Source: Denitrificimonas caeni (GTDB lineage Bacteria; Pseudomonadota; Gammaproteobacteria; Pseudomonadales; Pseudomonadaceae). From it: DNA of 64,000 nucleotides. Location: positions 124,001 through 188,000 of the forward strand of contig NZ_CAJHOA010000006.1 of assembly GCF_905120345.1 (NCBI RefSeq), written 5' to 3'. The notes below the pieces were generated by a model. That model ran no database searches. It was not told the origin of the DNA and worked only from the letters and a program-made list of their open reading frames with translations. The position numbers were made by a program, and so were the translations under genes. Shown here in pieces: positions 16,861 to 26,857 of this stretch. How positions within the stretch are numbered: position 1 is the first letter of the stretch; the number at the start of each line of letters is the position of its first letter.

Positions 16861-19203
16861 TTAGAATGTTTGACCCAGCGAGAACTGGAACACTTGAGTA
16901 TCAGCATTGTCTGGCTTTTTCACTGGTACACCTAAACTAAAACTTAACGGTCCTAGCGCAGTGATCCATGTTAAACCAACACCCACCGAACTGGCTAAGT
17001 TATCGTACTTAATACCACAACCTGACTCATTACGATTTTTCTGTGCAGAACTACAGTGGGTGTCAAAGACATTACCGACATCCCAAAATAGAACAGTACG
17101 TAGTGAACGCTGATCTTTAACAAACGGCATTGGGAAAAGTAACTCCGCACCACCTTGAATCAAAATATTACCACCAAAAGGCAGGTTATCTTGATCATAG
17201 TCATTCGGATTAGGCGTACTACGTGGCCCTAAGCTGCTGTCTTTAAATCCTCGTACCGAGTTAAAACCACCCGCATAATAATGCTCGTAGAATGGCAACT
17301 CAGACGTTGAACCATAACTTTCCGCATAACCAAGATCAGTATGGAAACGTAACGTGTAATTCGTGGTTAACGGTTGGAAAATTTGTGCACGGTAATCTAA
17401 ACGATAAAACGATAGATCACTGCCAGGCACTGTAGTTTCCAAAGTCAGGCTTTGTGAATGACCACGAGTCGCCATCAGACCGCGATTGAGTGTTGATTCA
17501 GACCAACCGGCAGAGGCTTTAAAGTTAGTGTAATTTTTGCCTTCTTTGTCAATAAAATCAATGATTTCACCAACAGTATAACTCCCTGTTTTCAGCTTAT
17601 CTTGCTGAGCACTCAGTCCAAAGTTCAAACGTGCAGTTTCACTGATTGGATAACCAATATTAACACCACCGCCTAAGCTATCCACTGAGTAGCTGGAGAC
17701 ATCAACATCGAGCTTGTCGTAATCGGTCGAACGGTAGAAACCGTTATAGCCCAAACTCACGCCATCGACTGTCCAGTACGGATCAACAAAGCTAAAGTTG
17801 TAGTTACTTTGATATTCACTACGCGTTAAACCTAAACTAACTTTATTACCGGTACCTAAAAAGTTACTTTGACTGATGGATCCACCAAGAATCAAACCGG
17901 CGTTTTGCGCAAAACCAACGCTCGCAGTGATCGAACCTGATGGCTGCTCCTCAACACTGTAATTAACATCAATTTGATCGTCAGTACCAGGTACTTGCGG
18001 TGTTTCAACGTTGACTTCTTTGAAATAACCTAAGCGCTCTAAACGAGTTTTAGACTGATCAATTAAGTACGTTGAAGCCCAACCGCCTTCCATTTGTCGC
18101 ATTTCACGACGCAGGACCTGATCGGTAGTTTTAGTGTTACCGCGGAAGTTTACTCGGTTCACATAAGAACGTTTGCCCGGGTCAACCACATAGGTCAAAG
18201 ACACCGTATTGTCTTCATCGTGGGTTTGCGGCATACCATTGACGTTAGCAAAGGTATAGCCGTCATTACCTAAACGACGGGTTATCAGTTCAGACGTGGT
18301 AGTCATCACTTTACGTGAGAACACCTGTCCTTCACGAGACAAGATCAACGCTTTAACTTCTGCCTCTGGGACTTTCAAGTCGCCTGAAAGGCTCACATCA
18401 CGAATGGTGTACTGCTGACCTTCATCAACGTTAACCGTAATATAAACATGCTTTTTATCGGGTGTAATCGACACTTGCGTTGAGGTGATATCCATATTGA
18501 TATAACCACGGTCAAAGTAATGCGAACGTAAACGTTCTAAGTCACCTGATAGTTTTTCCCGCGCATATTTATCATCATTGCGGAAAAAGGACAGCCAGTT
18601 TTTGGTTTTCAACTCAAACAAGTCGATTAAATCTTGATCTTTAAAGACTTTATTGCCGACCACGTTAATATGCTGAATCGAGGCAACTGAGCCCTCGTTG
18701 ACATTAATTTTCAACGCGACACGATTGCGTGGCTGCGGAATCACTTCCGCTTCAATGTTCGCTGAATAGCGACCTTGAGCAACGTACTGACGTTGCAGTT
18801 CATTACGCACACCTTCTAGCGTGGCTTGTTGGAAAATCTCGCCTTCAGCCAAACCCGATTGTTTTAAACCCTTGAGTAAATCATCTTTACTGATGGCTTT
18901 ATTACCTTCAATTTCTAAACTAGAAATTGAAGGACGCTCAAGCAAGGTAATAATCAACACATCGCCATCGCGACTCAGTTGGATATCTTCAAAAAAACCT
19001 GTTTTAAAGAGCGAACGGGTTGCTTCAGCCAACTGCCGTTCATCCACAGATTCGCCAACGTTTAATGGTAAAGCACCAAAGACACTGCCAGCAGATACGC
19101 GCTGTAAACCGTTAACACGGATATCAGAGACAGTGAAGGGTGCAGCCTGAGCTTCAGACATTATAAGCGCGGATATTACCGCAGGTAGCAGCAGACGTTT
19201 CAT
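16861..19203 (-). CDS. bamA: Outer membrane protein assembly factor BamA
   Basis: A 780-residue Omp85 protein: signal peptide (MKRLLLPAVISALIMSEAQA), five POTRA domains (about 22-420; the first opens FTVSDIRVNGLQRVSAGSVF), then a 16-strand barrel. The barrel contains the conserved VRGF motif (FNSVRGFKDSSLGPRS) and ends with the terminal-Phe beta signal VFQFSLGQTF. It inserts beta-barrels into the outer membrane. The ATG at 19203 directly opens a signal peptide; an upstream frame extension would add six residues that spoil it. Confidence 0.98.
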   Translation of the reverse strand: MKRLLLPAVISALIMSEAQAAPFTVSDIRVNGLQRVSAGSVFGALPLNVGESVDERQLAEATRSLFKTGFFEDIQLSRDGDVLIITLLERPSISSLEIEGNKAISKDDLLKGLKQSGLAEGEIFQQATLEGVRNELQRQYVAQGRYSANIEAEVIPQPRNRVALKINVNEGSVASIQHINVVGNKVFKDQDLIDLFELKTKNWLSFFRNDDKYAREKLSGDLERLRSHYFDRGYINMDITSTQVSITPDKKHVYITVNVDEGQQYTIRDVSLSGDLKVPEAEVKALILSREGQVFSRKVMTTTSELITRRLGNDGYTFANVNGMPQTHDEDNTVSLTYVVDPGKRSYVNRVNFRGNTKTTDQVLRREMRQMEGGWASTYLIDQSKTRLERLGYFKEVNVETPQVPGTDDQIDVNYSVEEQPSGSITASVGFAQNAGLILGGSISQSNFLGTGNKVSLGLTRSEYQSNYNFSFVDPYWTVDGVSLGYNGFYRSTDYDKLDVDVSSYSVDSLGGGVNIGYPISETARLNFGLSAQQDKLKTGSYTVGEIIDFIDKEGKNYTNFKASAGWSESTLNRGLMATRGHSQSLTLETTVPGSDLSFYRLDYRAQIFQPLTTNYTLRFHTDLGYAESYGSTSELPFYEHYYAGGFNSVRGFKDSSLGPRSTPNPNDYDQDNLPFGGNILIQGGAELLFPMPFVKDQRSLRTVLFWDVGNVFDTHCSSAQKNRNESGCGIKYDNLASSVGVGLTWITALGPLSFSLGVPVKKPDNADTQVFQFSLGQTF

Positions 19204-19263
19204 GCAAACCTTTCTTTTCAACGATATATATAAAACCCGCTGCGCTGCAGCGAATCACTATTT

Positions 19264-20616
19264 TTACAAACGCGCTAAATCATTAAATACCGCAAGCAGC
19301 ATCACGCCAACCACTAAAGCGATACCGATCTGCATGCCATAACCTTGCACACGTTCCGACAAAGGTCGTCCGCGTACCCACTCAACGAAGTAAAATAACA
19401 GATGTCCGCCGTCAAGCACAGGAATTGGCAATAAATTCAATACGCCTAAGCTGATACTCAAATAAGCCATAAAGTTCAAAAAGCTTCTTAAGCCACTTTC
19501 AGCCGAAGCACCGGCCACTTTAGCAATGCTTATCGGCCCACTCAAGTTTTTTACTGAGAGTTCACCAAATAGCATCTTTTTTAGCGAGCTAAAAGTTAAA
19601 GCGCTCATAGTCCAAGTACGCTGCGCACCAGCTAGGACAGCGTCAACAGGGCCAAAACGCACCTCGCGCAGCATATCTGCAGGCCATTCACCGCCGGCCA
19701 CGCCGACACCTAAATAACCACGTTTGCTCTCATCAGCACCTTGCGCAGTCAGGCCTACGCGCACATCAGATAACTGACCCGCACGCTCAATACTCAGCTG
19801 CACCTCGGTATCAGGACGCGCTTGTACATAGTTAACGACTGCTTGCCACTCATTGACCGCTTGGCCATCAATGGCAATAATTTTATCTTGTAACTGTAAA
19901 CCAGCGTATTGCGCAGGCCCTTCAGGATCGAGTTGCGCCACCACTGCAGTCGCCTGCGGACGCCAAGGCTGAATCCCTAATTCATCGATTGGATTAGGTG
20001 CTTCGGCGCCATACAGCCATTTGTCTAAAGTAACACTGTACGTATTAGTAACAGAGTTAGCGTCGGTTTGCGCTTCAATCAGCACAGTACCACTGTCGCC
20101 AACGCGCTGGATCAGCTGTAAATTGACATCAGCCCAACCGCTTACATCATGACCATCGACCGCAATAATTTCTTGCCCGCTGAGCAAGCCTGCCCGCTCC
20201 GCCAACCCACCCACTACGACTTCGCCAATCACTGGCTTAACCTGCTGATTGCCGAGCATAGCAAGGCACCAAAACAGGACAAAGGCTAGTGCAAAGTTAG
20301 CCACGGGACCTGCTGCGACAATCGCAATGCGCTGCCCAACCGTTTTACGATTAAAAGACTGACTTTGCTCTGCTTCAGAAACGGGCGTTTCACGCTCATC
20401 GAGCATTTTGACATAACCACCCAACGGAATCAGAGCAATGACAAACTCTGTACCATGGCGATCATGCCAGCGCAGTAACGGTGTGCCAAAGCCAATAGAG
20501 AATCGTAGCACCTTAACGCCACAACGCCGCGCTACCCAAAAATGGCCATATTCATGAATAGTGACCAATACACCAAGCGCGACCAAGGTGCCAATTAACA
20601 TGTACAAACCACTCAT
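19264..20616 (-). CDS. rseP: Site-2 regulated intramembrane protease RseP
   Basis: A 450-residue inner-membrane zinc protease. The HEXXH site HEYGH is at residues 21-25 in the first membrane segment, and the third ligand is in [15 protein letters not shown] near the C-terminus. Two tandem PDZ domains lie between ([19 protein letters not shown] and [20 protein letters not shown]). In pseudomonads this protein (MucP) cleaves the anti-sigma factor of the AlgU/RpoE envelope-stress pathway. It overlaps dxr by 4 bp. Confidence 0.96.
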   Translation of the reverse strand: MSGLYMLIGTLVALGVLVTIHEYGHFWVARRCGVKVLRFSIGFGTPLLRWHDRHGTEFVIALIPLGGYVKMLDERETPVSEAEQSQSFNRKTVGQRIAIVAAGPVANFALAFVLFWCLAMLGNQQVKPVIGEVVVGGLAERAGLLSGQEIIAVDGHDVSGWADVNLQLIQRVGDSGTVLIEAQTDANSVTNTYSVTLDKWLYGAEAPNPIDELGIQPWRPQATAVVAQLDPEGPAQYAGLQLQDKIIAIDGQAVNEWQAVVNYVQARPDTEVQLSIERAGQLSDVRVGLTAQGADESKRGYLGVGVAGGEWPADMLREVRFGPVDAVLAGAQRTWTMSALTFSSLKKMLFGELSVKNLSGPISIAKVAGASAESGLRSFLNFMAYLSISLGVLNLLPIPVLDGGHLLFYFVEWVRGRPLSERVQGYGMQIGIALVVGVMLLAVFNDLARL

Positions 20617-21845
20617 GCTCTTACACCTGCACTGATCGACTGTTTACTTAACCAAGCATTAGCGTTTTGACGTGCTTGCTGATCCATTTCTACCACACCT
20701 TCAAGGCTATCAACTTGACTACCCCGTTCTAAACCCAGCACATCCTCAATCAACTGAGGAATCTGTGTAAAGCGAATACGCTCTTGTAAAAAAGCAGCCA
20801 CAGCCACCTCATTCGCAGCATTGAGCACAATAGGCGCACTACCCCCTGCCTGCGCGGCTGCTATAGCTAAGCGCAAACAGGCAAACCGCTCAAAGTCTGG
20901 AGCGATAAAATCCATCCGCGCCAAAGCACATAAGTCCAGCGGTGCAACACCTGAGGCAATGCGCTCCGGCCAAGCCATAGCATGGGCAATAGGGGTACGC
21001 ATATCAGGATTACCTAATTGTGCTAACACCGAACCATCGACATAATCCACCAACGAATGAATCACACTCTGTGGATGGATCACCACTTCAATTTGATCGG
21101 GGCGCGCGGCAAATAACCAACAAGCCTCAATCAACTCTAAACCTTTATTCATCATAGTGGCGGAGTCAACGGAAATCTTTTGCCCCATCGACCAATTCGG
21201 ATGTGCGCAGGCTTGCGCCGGCGTCACCCGCTCCAGCTCTGCATAGCTGCTGTTGCGAAAAGGTCCACCTGACGCGGTTAACAATATTCGGCGTACACCG
21301 ACCGGCGCCAAACCCTCTGCATAGTTGCAAGGCAGGCACTGAAAAATCGCATTGTGCTCACTATCAATTGGCAATAACTGCGCCCCATGCTCACGCACAG
21401 CGCGCATAAACAGTGCGCCAGACATGACCAAGGCTTCTTTATTAGCCAGCAGGATTTTTTTACCTCCACACACCGCAGCCATAGTTGACTCTAGACCGGC
21501 TGCGCCGACAATCGCCGCCATCACAGCATCAACCTCAGGGTGCGCTGCTACCTCACACAAGCCCTGCGGCCCAGCCAACACATCGGTCGCAACACCGGCT
21601 GCGCGCAAATCACTCTGCAGGCGCTGCGCATCAGCTGTATCAGCGACCACAGCAAAGCGCGGACGGTATTCTAAACATAAGGCTTTTAATTTATTGATGC
21701 TGGTATGCGCCGTCAGTGCAAAAACCTGATACCGCTCTGGGTGCCGACTGATAACGTCAAGTGTACTGCTACCAATCGAACCTGTAGCACCTAAAACAGT
21801 CACCTGCTGAAGCTGTGGCAGCGCGCGATTCAAGATAATATCCAA
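20613..21845 (-). CDS. dxr: 1-deoxy-D-xylulose 5-phosphate reductoisomerase
   Basis: A 410-residue NADPH-dependent enzyme that makes 2-C-methyl-D-erythritol 4-phosphate in the MEP isoprenoid pathway. The nucleotide-binding motif [18 protein letters not shown] is near the N-terminus. The metal/substrate region reads [15 protein letters not shown], and the flexible loop and active site include [27 protein letters not shown]. It lies next to uppS and cdsA, which serve isoprenoid and phospholipid synthesis, and its start overlaps the cdsA end by 16 bp. Confidence 0.97.
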   Translation of the reverse strand: MDIILNRALPQLQQVTVLGATGSIGSSTLDVISRHPERYQVFALTAHTSINKLKALCLEYRPRFAVVADTADAQRLQSDLRAAGVATDVLAGPQGLCEVAAHPEVDAVMAAIVGAAGLESTMAAVCGGKKILLANKEALVMSGALFMRAVREHGAQLLPIDSEHNAIFQCLPCNYAEGLAPVGVRRILLTASGGPFRNSSYAELERVTPAQACAHPNWSMGQKISVDSATMMNKGLELIEACWLFAARPDQIEVVIHPQSVIHSLVDYVDGSVLAQLGNPDMRTPIAHAMAWPERIASGVAPLDLCALARMDFIAPDFERFACLRLAIAAAQAGGSAPIVLNAANEVAVAAFLQERIRFTQIPQLIEDVLGLERGSQVDSLEGVVEMDQQARQNANAWLSKQSISAGVRA

Positions 21846-22645
21846 CCTGTTAATAGCAGCAATAAGGCAAATATAGGCGCAGCGGCTGTGAGACTATCAA
21901 TGCGATCTAAAACCCCGCCATGACCGGGTAATAATTGGCTGCTGTCTTTAATCCCCACCTGTCGCTTAAACATACTTTCGGTAAGATCACCCACCACAGA
22001 AAACAGTACCACGACAGCAGCCCCGAGCAGGACGAAGGCAAATTGACTGGCAGCAACCTGAAAATACACGGCTAAACCGGTAGCAATACACAGACTGGTT
22101 AGCAATCCACCAAACAGTCCTGCCCAACTTTTACCGGGACTGACTCGTGGTGCCAGCTTACGTTTACCAAAAGCACGACCGAAGAAATACGCACCAATAT
22201 CAGCGCCCCAAACCAATAACATTAGGCTTAAAATGAGCTTATTGCCTTGCGGCAAGGTCTTTAAAACCAATAATCCTAAACCTGCAGGGACAAGGATAAG
22301 CAAACCCATAAAACGCTTACCAAGATTGCCACCCCAGAAGCCAATGCTACGCGGGAAGGTTATCACCATCACAATAGCCAGCAGCCACCAGACCGCAGCA
22401 AGATAAAGCAGCGGCAATAACAGCGCGCTCAGGTTGCTCAGCAACACCAAAGTAAAAGCCACCAGCACCGCATAAGCAACACACTGTCCTTGCGTATGGT
22501 AGCCCGCTAGACGCGCCCACTCCCAACCAGCCAGGCCAACGATAACAGTGATAAAAGCTAAAAAAGCGTAACCTTCAAGCTGAAAAAAACCAAACAGCGC
22601 TAAAGGTACTAACCATAAGGCGGTTATTATTCGTTGTTTGAGCAT
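21830..22645 (-). CDS. cdsA: Phosphatidate cytidylyltransferase
   Basis: A 271-residue polytopic membrane protein with about eight hydrophobic segments. It makes CDP-diacylglycerol, the precursor of all phospholipids. The C-terminal signature (S-x-x-K-R-x(4)-K-D-x(5)-H-G-G-x(2)-D-R) is present: [28 protein letters not shown]. Its start overlaps the uppS end by 19 bp, suggesting translational coupling. Confidence 0.96.
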   Translation of the reverse strand: MLKQRIITALWLVPLALFGFFQLEGYAFLAFITVIVGLAGWEWARLAGYHTQGQCVAYAVLVAFTLVLLSNLSALLLPLLYLAAVWWLLAIVMVITFPRSIGFWGGNLGKRFMGLLILVPAGLGLLVLKTLPQGNKLILSLMLLVWGADIGAYFFGRAFGKRKLAPRVSPGKSWAGLFGGLLTSLCIATGLAVYFQVAASQFAFVLLGAAVVVLFSVVGDLTESMFKRQVGIKDSSQLLPGHGGVLDRIDSLTAAAPIFALLLLLTGWILS

Positions 22646-23400
22646 ATTGTGCGTCCCTCAGCCATCACTTGTTCACAGGTTTTGCCAAAACGGCGCTGTC
22701 GTGAAGAAAACTCAGCTAACGCATCGCGCATCGCTTGATGCTTAAAATCGGGCCAAAATAAGCTTGAAAAATACAACTCACTATATGCCAACTGCCACAG
22801 TAAAAAATTACTGATACGATGCTCACCGCCAGTACGTATGCACAAATCTGGGGGCGGTTGCGACGCTGTGCTTAAGCATCCTTGCAAATGCTCGGCGGTA
22901 ATATTATCGGGTTCTAACTGCCCGTCACGCACAGAGCGTGCCAACTGCTGGGCAGCCTGAACAATATCCCACTGGCCACCATAGTTAGCAGCGATCTGTA
23001 AGAGAAATTTAGAATGATGCGCGGTGCGCTGTTCAGCTGCATGCATGGCTGCCTGCAACTCAGGATGAAAACGCGAACGATCACCAATAATGCTTAAGCG
23101 AATGCCATTTTTATCGAGTTTTTTCGCTTCGCGGCGTAATGCCGCAAGGAACAACTCCATTAAAGCACCCACTTCAGAAGCAGGACGCTGCCAATTCTCA
23201 CTGGAGAAAGCAAACAGCGTCAATACTTCTACACCAGCTTCAGCGCACACTTCAATCACTGCACGAACAGCATCAACACCCGCTTTATGCCCAGCAACAC
23301 CTGGCAAAAAGCGTTTCTTTGCCCAGCGATTATTGCCATCCATGATAATCGCCACATGGCGAGGAACAACACTTGGGGCATCCTGCATTGCTTTGTTCAT
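22627..23400 (-). CDS. uppS: Undecaprenyl diphosphate synthase
   Basis: A 257-residue cis-prenyltransferase that makes the C55 carrier lipid for peptidoglycan and O-antigen. The signature HVAIIMDGNNRWAKKRFLPGVAGHKAG has the catalytic Asp and the phosphate-binding Arg/His residues. Later motifs are FAFSSENWQRP and the C-terminal DLCIRTGGEHRISNFLLWQLAYSELYF. It follows frr by 16 bp. Confidence 0.97.
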   Translation of the reverse strand: MNKAMQDAPSVVPRHVAIIMDGNNRWAKKRFLPGVAGHKAGVDAVRAVIEVCAEAGVEVLTLFAFSSENWQRPASEVGALMELFLAALRREAKKLDKNGIRLSIIGDRSRFHPELQAAMHAAEQRTAHHSKFLLQIAANYGGQWDIVQAAQQLARSVRDGQLEPDNITAEHLQGCLSTASQPPPDLCIRTGGEHRISNFLLWQLAYSELYFSSLFWPDFKHQAMRDALAEFSSRQRRFGKTCEQVMAEGRTICSNNE

Positions 23401-23416
23401 TAACGCAGCCTCTGTA

Positions 23417-23974
23417 TCACACTGCCATTAAATCGGTTTCTTTTGTTGCTAACAGCTTATCGACTTCTTCAACAGCGTGGTCGGTGACTTTTTGCACATC
23501 ATCCGCTGCACGACGCTCTTCGTCTTCACTGATTTCTTTATCTTTTACTAAATCTTTTAACTGTGCCAATGCATCACGACGGATATTACGGATGGCAACT
23601 CGGGCGTTTTCTGATTCTTGGCGTGCTTGCTTAGTGTAGCCTTTGCGGGTTTCTTCAGTCAGCGCCGGCATCGGCACACGAATAGTGGTACCAGAAGTCG
23701 CTGGATTCAGACCTAAATCAGCCACTAAAATAGCTTTTTCAACGGCTTGAATCATGCCTTTATCAAACACTGACAAAGCCAATGTGCGCGAGTCCTCCAC
23801 GATCACGTTAGCGACTTGACGCAACGGCGTATCACTGCCGTAGTACGACACCATCACTGTATCTAAAATGCCAGGATGCGCACGACCGGTACGAATTTTT
23901 GCAAAGGCAGTCTGTAAAGACTCTACAGACTTGTGCATACGTGCCTGTGCATCTTTTTTAATCTCATTGATCAT
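23417..23974 (-). CDS. frr: Ribosome recycling factor
   Basis: A 185-residue protein of the standard length. It splits post-termination ribosomes together with EF-G. Family blocks are [43 protein letters not shown] and the triple-helix-bundle segment [33 protein letters not shown]. Its start overlaps the pyrH stop by 4 bp. Confidence 0.98.
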   Translation of the reverse strand: MINEIKKDAQARMHKSVESLQTAFAKIRTGRAHPGILDTVMVSYYGSDTPLRQVANVIVEDSRTLALSVFDKGMIQAVEKAILVADLGLNPATSGTTIRVPMPALTEETRKGYTKQARQESENARVAIRNIRRDALAQLKDLVKDKEISEDEERRAADDVQKVTDHAVEEVDKLLATKETDLMAV

Positions 23975-24714
23975 CGCTTATTTTCCTCGATCAAGGTGCC
24001 TTCAGCGCCACCTAAAATAACATTTAAGAGTGCGCCGGGCTTATTCATATTAAAAACGCGTAACGGCATATTATGGTCACGACACAAACAAATAGCCGTC
24101 AAGTCCATCACTTCTAACTTACGATCCAACACTTCGTCATACGTTAAATATTCGAACTTTTCTGCATTAGGGTCTTTAAAAGGATCAGCAGTATATACGC
24201 CATCTACTTTTGTTGCCTTAAGAACTACATCAGCGCTGATTTCAATACCGCGTAAGCAACCTGCAGAGTCAGTGGTAAAGAATGGATTACCGGTACCGGC
24301 TGAGAAAATCACCACCTCGCCTTTCTTTAAATGGCCGACAGCTTTACGGCGGTCATAGTGATCGGTCACACCGACCATAGAAATGGCAGACATCACTAAC
24401 GCAGGAATATTAGAGCGTTCTAAGGCATCACGCATGGCCAAGGAGTTCATCACCGTCGCGAGCATGCCCATATGGTCGCCAGTCACACGATCCATGCCTG
24501 CCGCAGACAATGCTGCACCGCGGAACAAATTACCGCCACCGATCACCAGACCCACCTGCACACCGATACCAATCAACTGGCCGATCTCTAAGGCCATGCG
24601 ATCGAGCACTTTAGGATCGATACCAAACTCTTCGGTCCCCATTAGGGCCTCACCACTGAGTTTCAGTAAAATTCGCTTATAGCGCGGTTGGCGTCCACCG
24701 ACTTGTTGGGCCAT
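23971..24714 (-). CDS. pyrH: Uridylate kinase
   Basis: A 247-residue amino-acid-kinase-fold UMP kinase of bacterial hexameric type. Visible motifs are [15 protein letters not shown] at the N-terminus, [33 protein letters not shown], and [26 protein letters not shown]. It phosphorylates UMP to UDP and is typically activated by GTP and inhibited by UTP. It follows tsf behind a terminator, so a separate promoter in the 178-bp gap or readthrough must supply transcription. Confidence 0.97.
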   Translation of the reverse strand: MAQQVGGRQPRYKRILLKLSGEALMGTEEFGIDPKVLDRMALEIGQLIGIGVQVGLVIGGGNLFRGAALSAAGMDRVTGDHMGMLATVMNSLAMRDALERSNIPALVMSAISMVGVTDHYDRRKAVGHLKKGEVVIFSAGTGNPFFTTDSAGCLRGIEISADVVLKATKVDGVYTADPFKDPNAEKFEYLTYDEVLDRKLEVMDLTAICLCRDHNMPLRVFNMNKPGALLNVILGGAEGTLIEENKR

Positions 24715-24838
24715 GTTCTCGATCTCCTGCTGATATTATTTAACCACTGTGGCGCAATCTGACCACAATTAAGGCAAACAGTGCTGTTTATTCTTCATTA
24801 TGCTACAAGACAGTACTGCAAAGCACAGTGTCTTTTTA

Positions 24839-24876
24839 TAAAAAAGGCCGCGCGCGATTGCGGGCAGCCTTTTTAT
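24839..24876 (-). terminator. Terminator after tsf
   Basis: On the minus strand AAAAAGGCTGC and GCGGCCTTTTT arms enclose a GC-rich loop and are followed by TTTATAAAAA. It separates rpsB-tsf from the pyrH-onward genes. It lies 17 bp past the tsf stop. Confidence 0.8.
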
Positions 24877-24892
24877 AGATCTAAGCGAGCGC

Positions 24893-25765
24893 TTATTTTT
24901 TCGAAGCAGCAACCTGAGCAGCAACTTCAGCAGCGAAGTCAACTTCTTCGCCACGATCGATACCTTCGCCCACTTCAAAACGAACAAAAGAAACGATGGT
25001 AGCACCGGCTTGTTGCGCCAGTTTACCAACAGTTACTTCTGGGTTTTTAACGAACGGCTGCTCAATCAAGCTGGCTTCAGCCAAGAACTTCTTGATACGT
25101 CCAGCAATCATATTTTCAACGATATTGTCTGGCTTGCCTTTGATCTTCTCTTCGTTCAGCGCTAAGAAGATTTCTTTTTCTTTAGCGACTGCTTCGTCAG
25201 ATACTTGGGTTGGATCCAAGAACTGCGGGCTGCTTGCAGCAACGTGCATCGCGATATCTTTCGCTAGTTCAGCATTGCCGCCAGTCAAAGCAACAACAAC
25301 ACCGATACGGTTACCGTGCAAGTAAGCACCCAATACATCACCTTCAACACGCGTCAAACGACGGATATTGACGTTCTCACCACATTTAGCAACCAACACT
25401 TCGCGTGCAGGCTCTTGCGCAGCAATTAACGCAGCAACATCTAAGTTTTTATTAGCAAAAGCAACGTCTAAACTGCTTGCAACAAAGCCTTTAAAGTCAT
25501 CTTGTAATGCTAAGAAGTCAGTTTGTGAGTTCACTTCAATGATCGCAGCGCTTTTGTTGTCGTCGGCTACTTTAACAGCAATAGAACCTTCAGCAGCAAT
25601 GTTACCGGCTTTCTTTGCAGCTTTAATTGAACCAGCAGCGCGCATATCATCAATGGCTTTTTCAATATCGCCACCAGAAACTTCCAGTGCTTTTTTGCAA
25701 TCCATCATGCCCTGGCCAGTACGCTCACGCAGTTCTTTTACCATAGCAGCAGTGATCTGAGTCAT
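24893..25765 (-). CDS. tsf: Translation elongation factor Ts
   Basis: A 290-residue nucleotide-exchange factor for EF-Tu. The N-terminal UBA-like region reads ITAAMVKELRERTGQGMMDCKKALE. The core subdomain has IEVNSQTDFLALQDDFKGF, and the C-terminal module includes LIEQPFVKNPEVTVG. The ATG at 25765 is preferred because the protein then aligns with family N-termini (MAEITAALVKELR-type); a GTG two codons earlier is nearer the AGAGGA site and remains possible. Confidence 0.97.
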   Translation of the reverse strand: MTQITAAMVKELRERTGQGMMDCKKALEVSGGDIEKAIDDMRAAGSIKAAKKAGNIAAEGSIAVKVADDNKSAAIIEVNSQTDFLALQDDFKGFVASSLDVAFANKNLDVAALIAAQEPAREVLVAKCGENVNIRRLTRVEGDVLGAYLHGNRIGVVVALTGGNAELAKDIAMHVAASSPQFLDPTQVSDEAVAKEKEIFLALNEEKIKGKPDNIVENMIAGRIKKFLAEASLIEQPFVKNPEVTVGKLAQQAGATIVSFVRFEVGEGIDRGEEVDFAAEVAAQVAASKK

Positions 25766-25825
25766 CTTCACAATCCTCTTTAATTCAGTCTATACAGCAG
25801 TTGCAAACTGCCTCTTAAATCTGGC

Positions 25826-25855
25826 AAAAAGGGGGCTTAGTTAGCCCCCTTTTTG
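25826..25855. terminator. Terminator-like hairpin between rpsB and tsf
   Basis: GGGGGCT and AGCCCCC arms with a 6-nt loop are flanked by five A on the left and five T on the right, so it would work on either strand. It sits between two genes normally co-transcribed. Partial termination here, or a tsf promoter downstream, would set the S2:EF-Ts ratio. Confidence 0.75.
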
Positions 25856-25879
25856 TGTCACTGGTGGACGTGCGGAGCC

Positions 25880-26608
25880 TTAGCCCTCAACCACTTCCAC
25901 AAATTCTTCAGCGGTCGTTGCAGTACCTTGACGGGCACGCAAAACGCAGTCAGCTGCTGTACCGAGGTACAGTTGTACGGCACGGATTGCGTCATCGTTA
26001 CCTGGGATGATGTAATCAACACCATCTGGGCTGCTGTTAGTATCAACAACACCAATCACCGGAATGCCCAGCTTGTTAGCTTCGCTAATGGCAATACGCT
26101 CGTGATCAACGTCGATAACGAACATTGCATCAGGCAAACCGCCCATGTTTTTAATACCACCGATGCTGCGCTCAAGTTTTTCTAAATCACGAGTACGCAT
26201 CAAAGCTTCTTTTTTAGTCAGCTTTTCAAAAGTACCGTCTTCTGCTTGAATTTCTAACTCACGCAGACGCTTGATTGACTCACGGATGGTTTTGTAGTTG
26301 GTCAACATACCACCTAACCAGCGGTGGTTAACGTAAGGCATGTTGCAACGTGCTGCTTGCTCAGCGATGATTTTGCTGGCAGAACGCTTAGTACCAACGA
26401 ACAGAATTTTGTTTTTGCCAGTCGCTAACTTTTCAATAAAAGTCATAGCGTCATTAAACATTGGCAAAGTTTTTTCTAAGTTCACAATGTGAATCTTGTT
26501 GCGCGCACCAAAAATGTACTTACCCATTTTTGGATTCCAGTAGCGAGTTTGGTGTCCGAAGTGCACACCAGCTTTTAACATTTCGCGCATAGTGACTTGT
26601 TCAGTCAT
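25880..26608 (-). CDS. rpsB: 30S ribosomal protein S2
   Basis: A 242-residue protein of standard S2 length. Family landmarks are [68 protein letters not shown] and [26 protein letters not shown]. The ATG at 26608 has AGGA seven bases upstream; the longer frame would put 13 non-homologous residues in front and enter the leader structure. It starts the rpsB-tsf unit and the long minus-strand block. Confidence 0.98.
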   Translation of the reverse strand: MTEQVTMREMLKAGVHFGHQTRYWNPKMGKYIFGARNKIHIVNLEKTLPMFNDAMTFIEKLATGKNKILFVGTKRSASKIIAEQAARCNMPYVNHRWLGGMLTNYKTIRESIKRLRELEIQAEDGTFEKLTKKEALMRTRDLEKLERSIGGIKNMGGLPDAMFVIDVDHERIAISEANKLGIPVIGVVDTNSSPDGVDYIIPGNDDAIRAVQLYLGTAADCVLRARQGTATTAEEFVEVVEG

Positions 26609-26705
26609 GATCATTCCTAAATAATAAAAAGGGTTAGGCCTCCACATATCCCGACTTTCAACCCGAAGGCACCCAGAAACTCGTGTCGATATGTGTGTGG
26701 ATTTT
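26609..26705 (-). promoter_or_regulatory. rpsB mRNA leader with conserved-looking S2 autoregulatory fold
   Basis: On the minus strand CACATATC (26695-26688) pairs perfectly with GATATGTG (26650-26643), closing a domain. Within it, GCC-UUCG-GGU can form a small UUCG-capped hairpin. The domain sits immediately before the ribosome site of rpsB. Gammaproteobacterial rpsB leaders are known to bind S2 for feedback control; the position and long-range stem match that idea. Membership in the family is inferred, not aligned. Confidence 0.55.
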
Positions 26706-26857
26706 AAAGCTTACTCGAACAAATCAAGTAAAGCGGCGCGTTTTATACCATATAACCAGAATTTAACCAAGCTCAAAGCTAAACTCTTTGCGTCTAACAC
26801 TGCTGCAGTGCACTGACAAGACTCGCATATGGCATGCGCTTGCTTTATTATTCCAAC

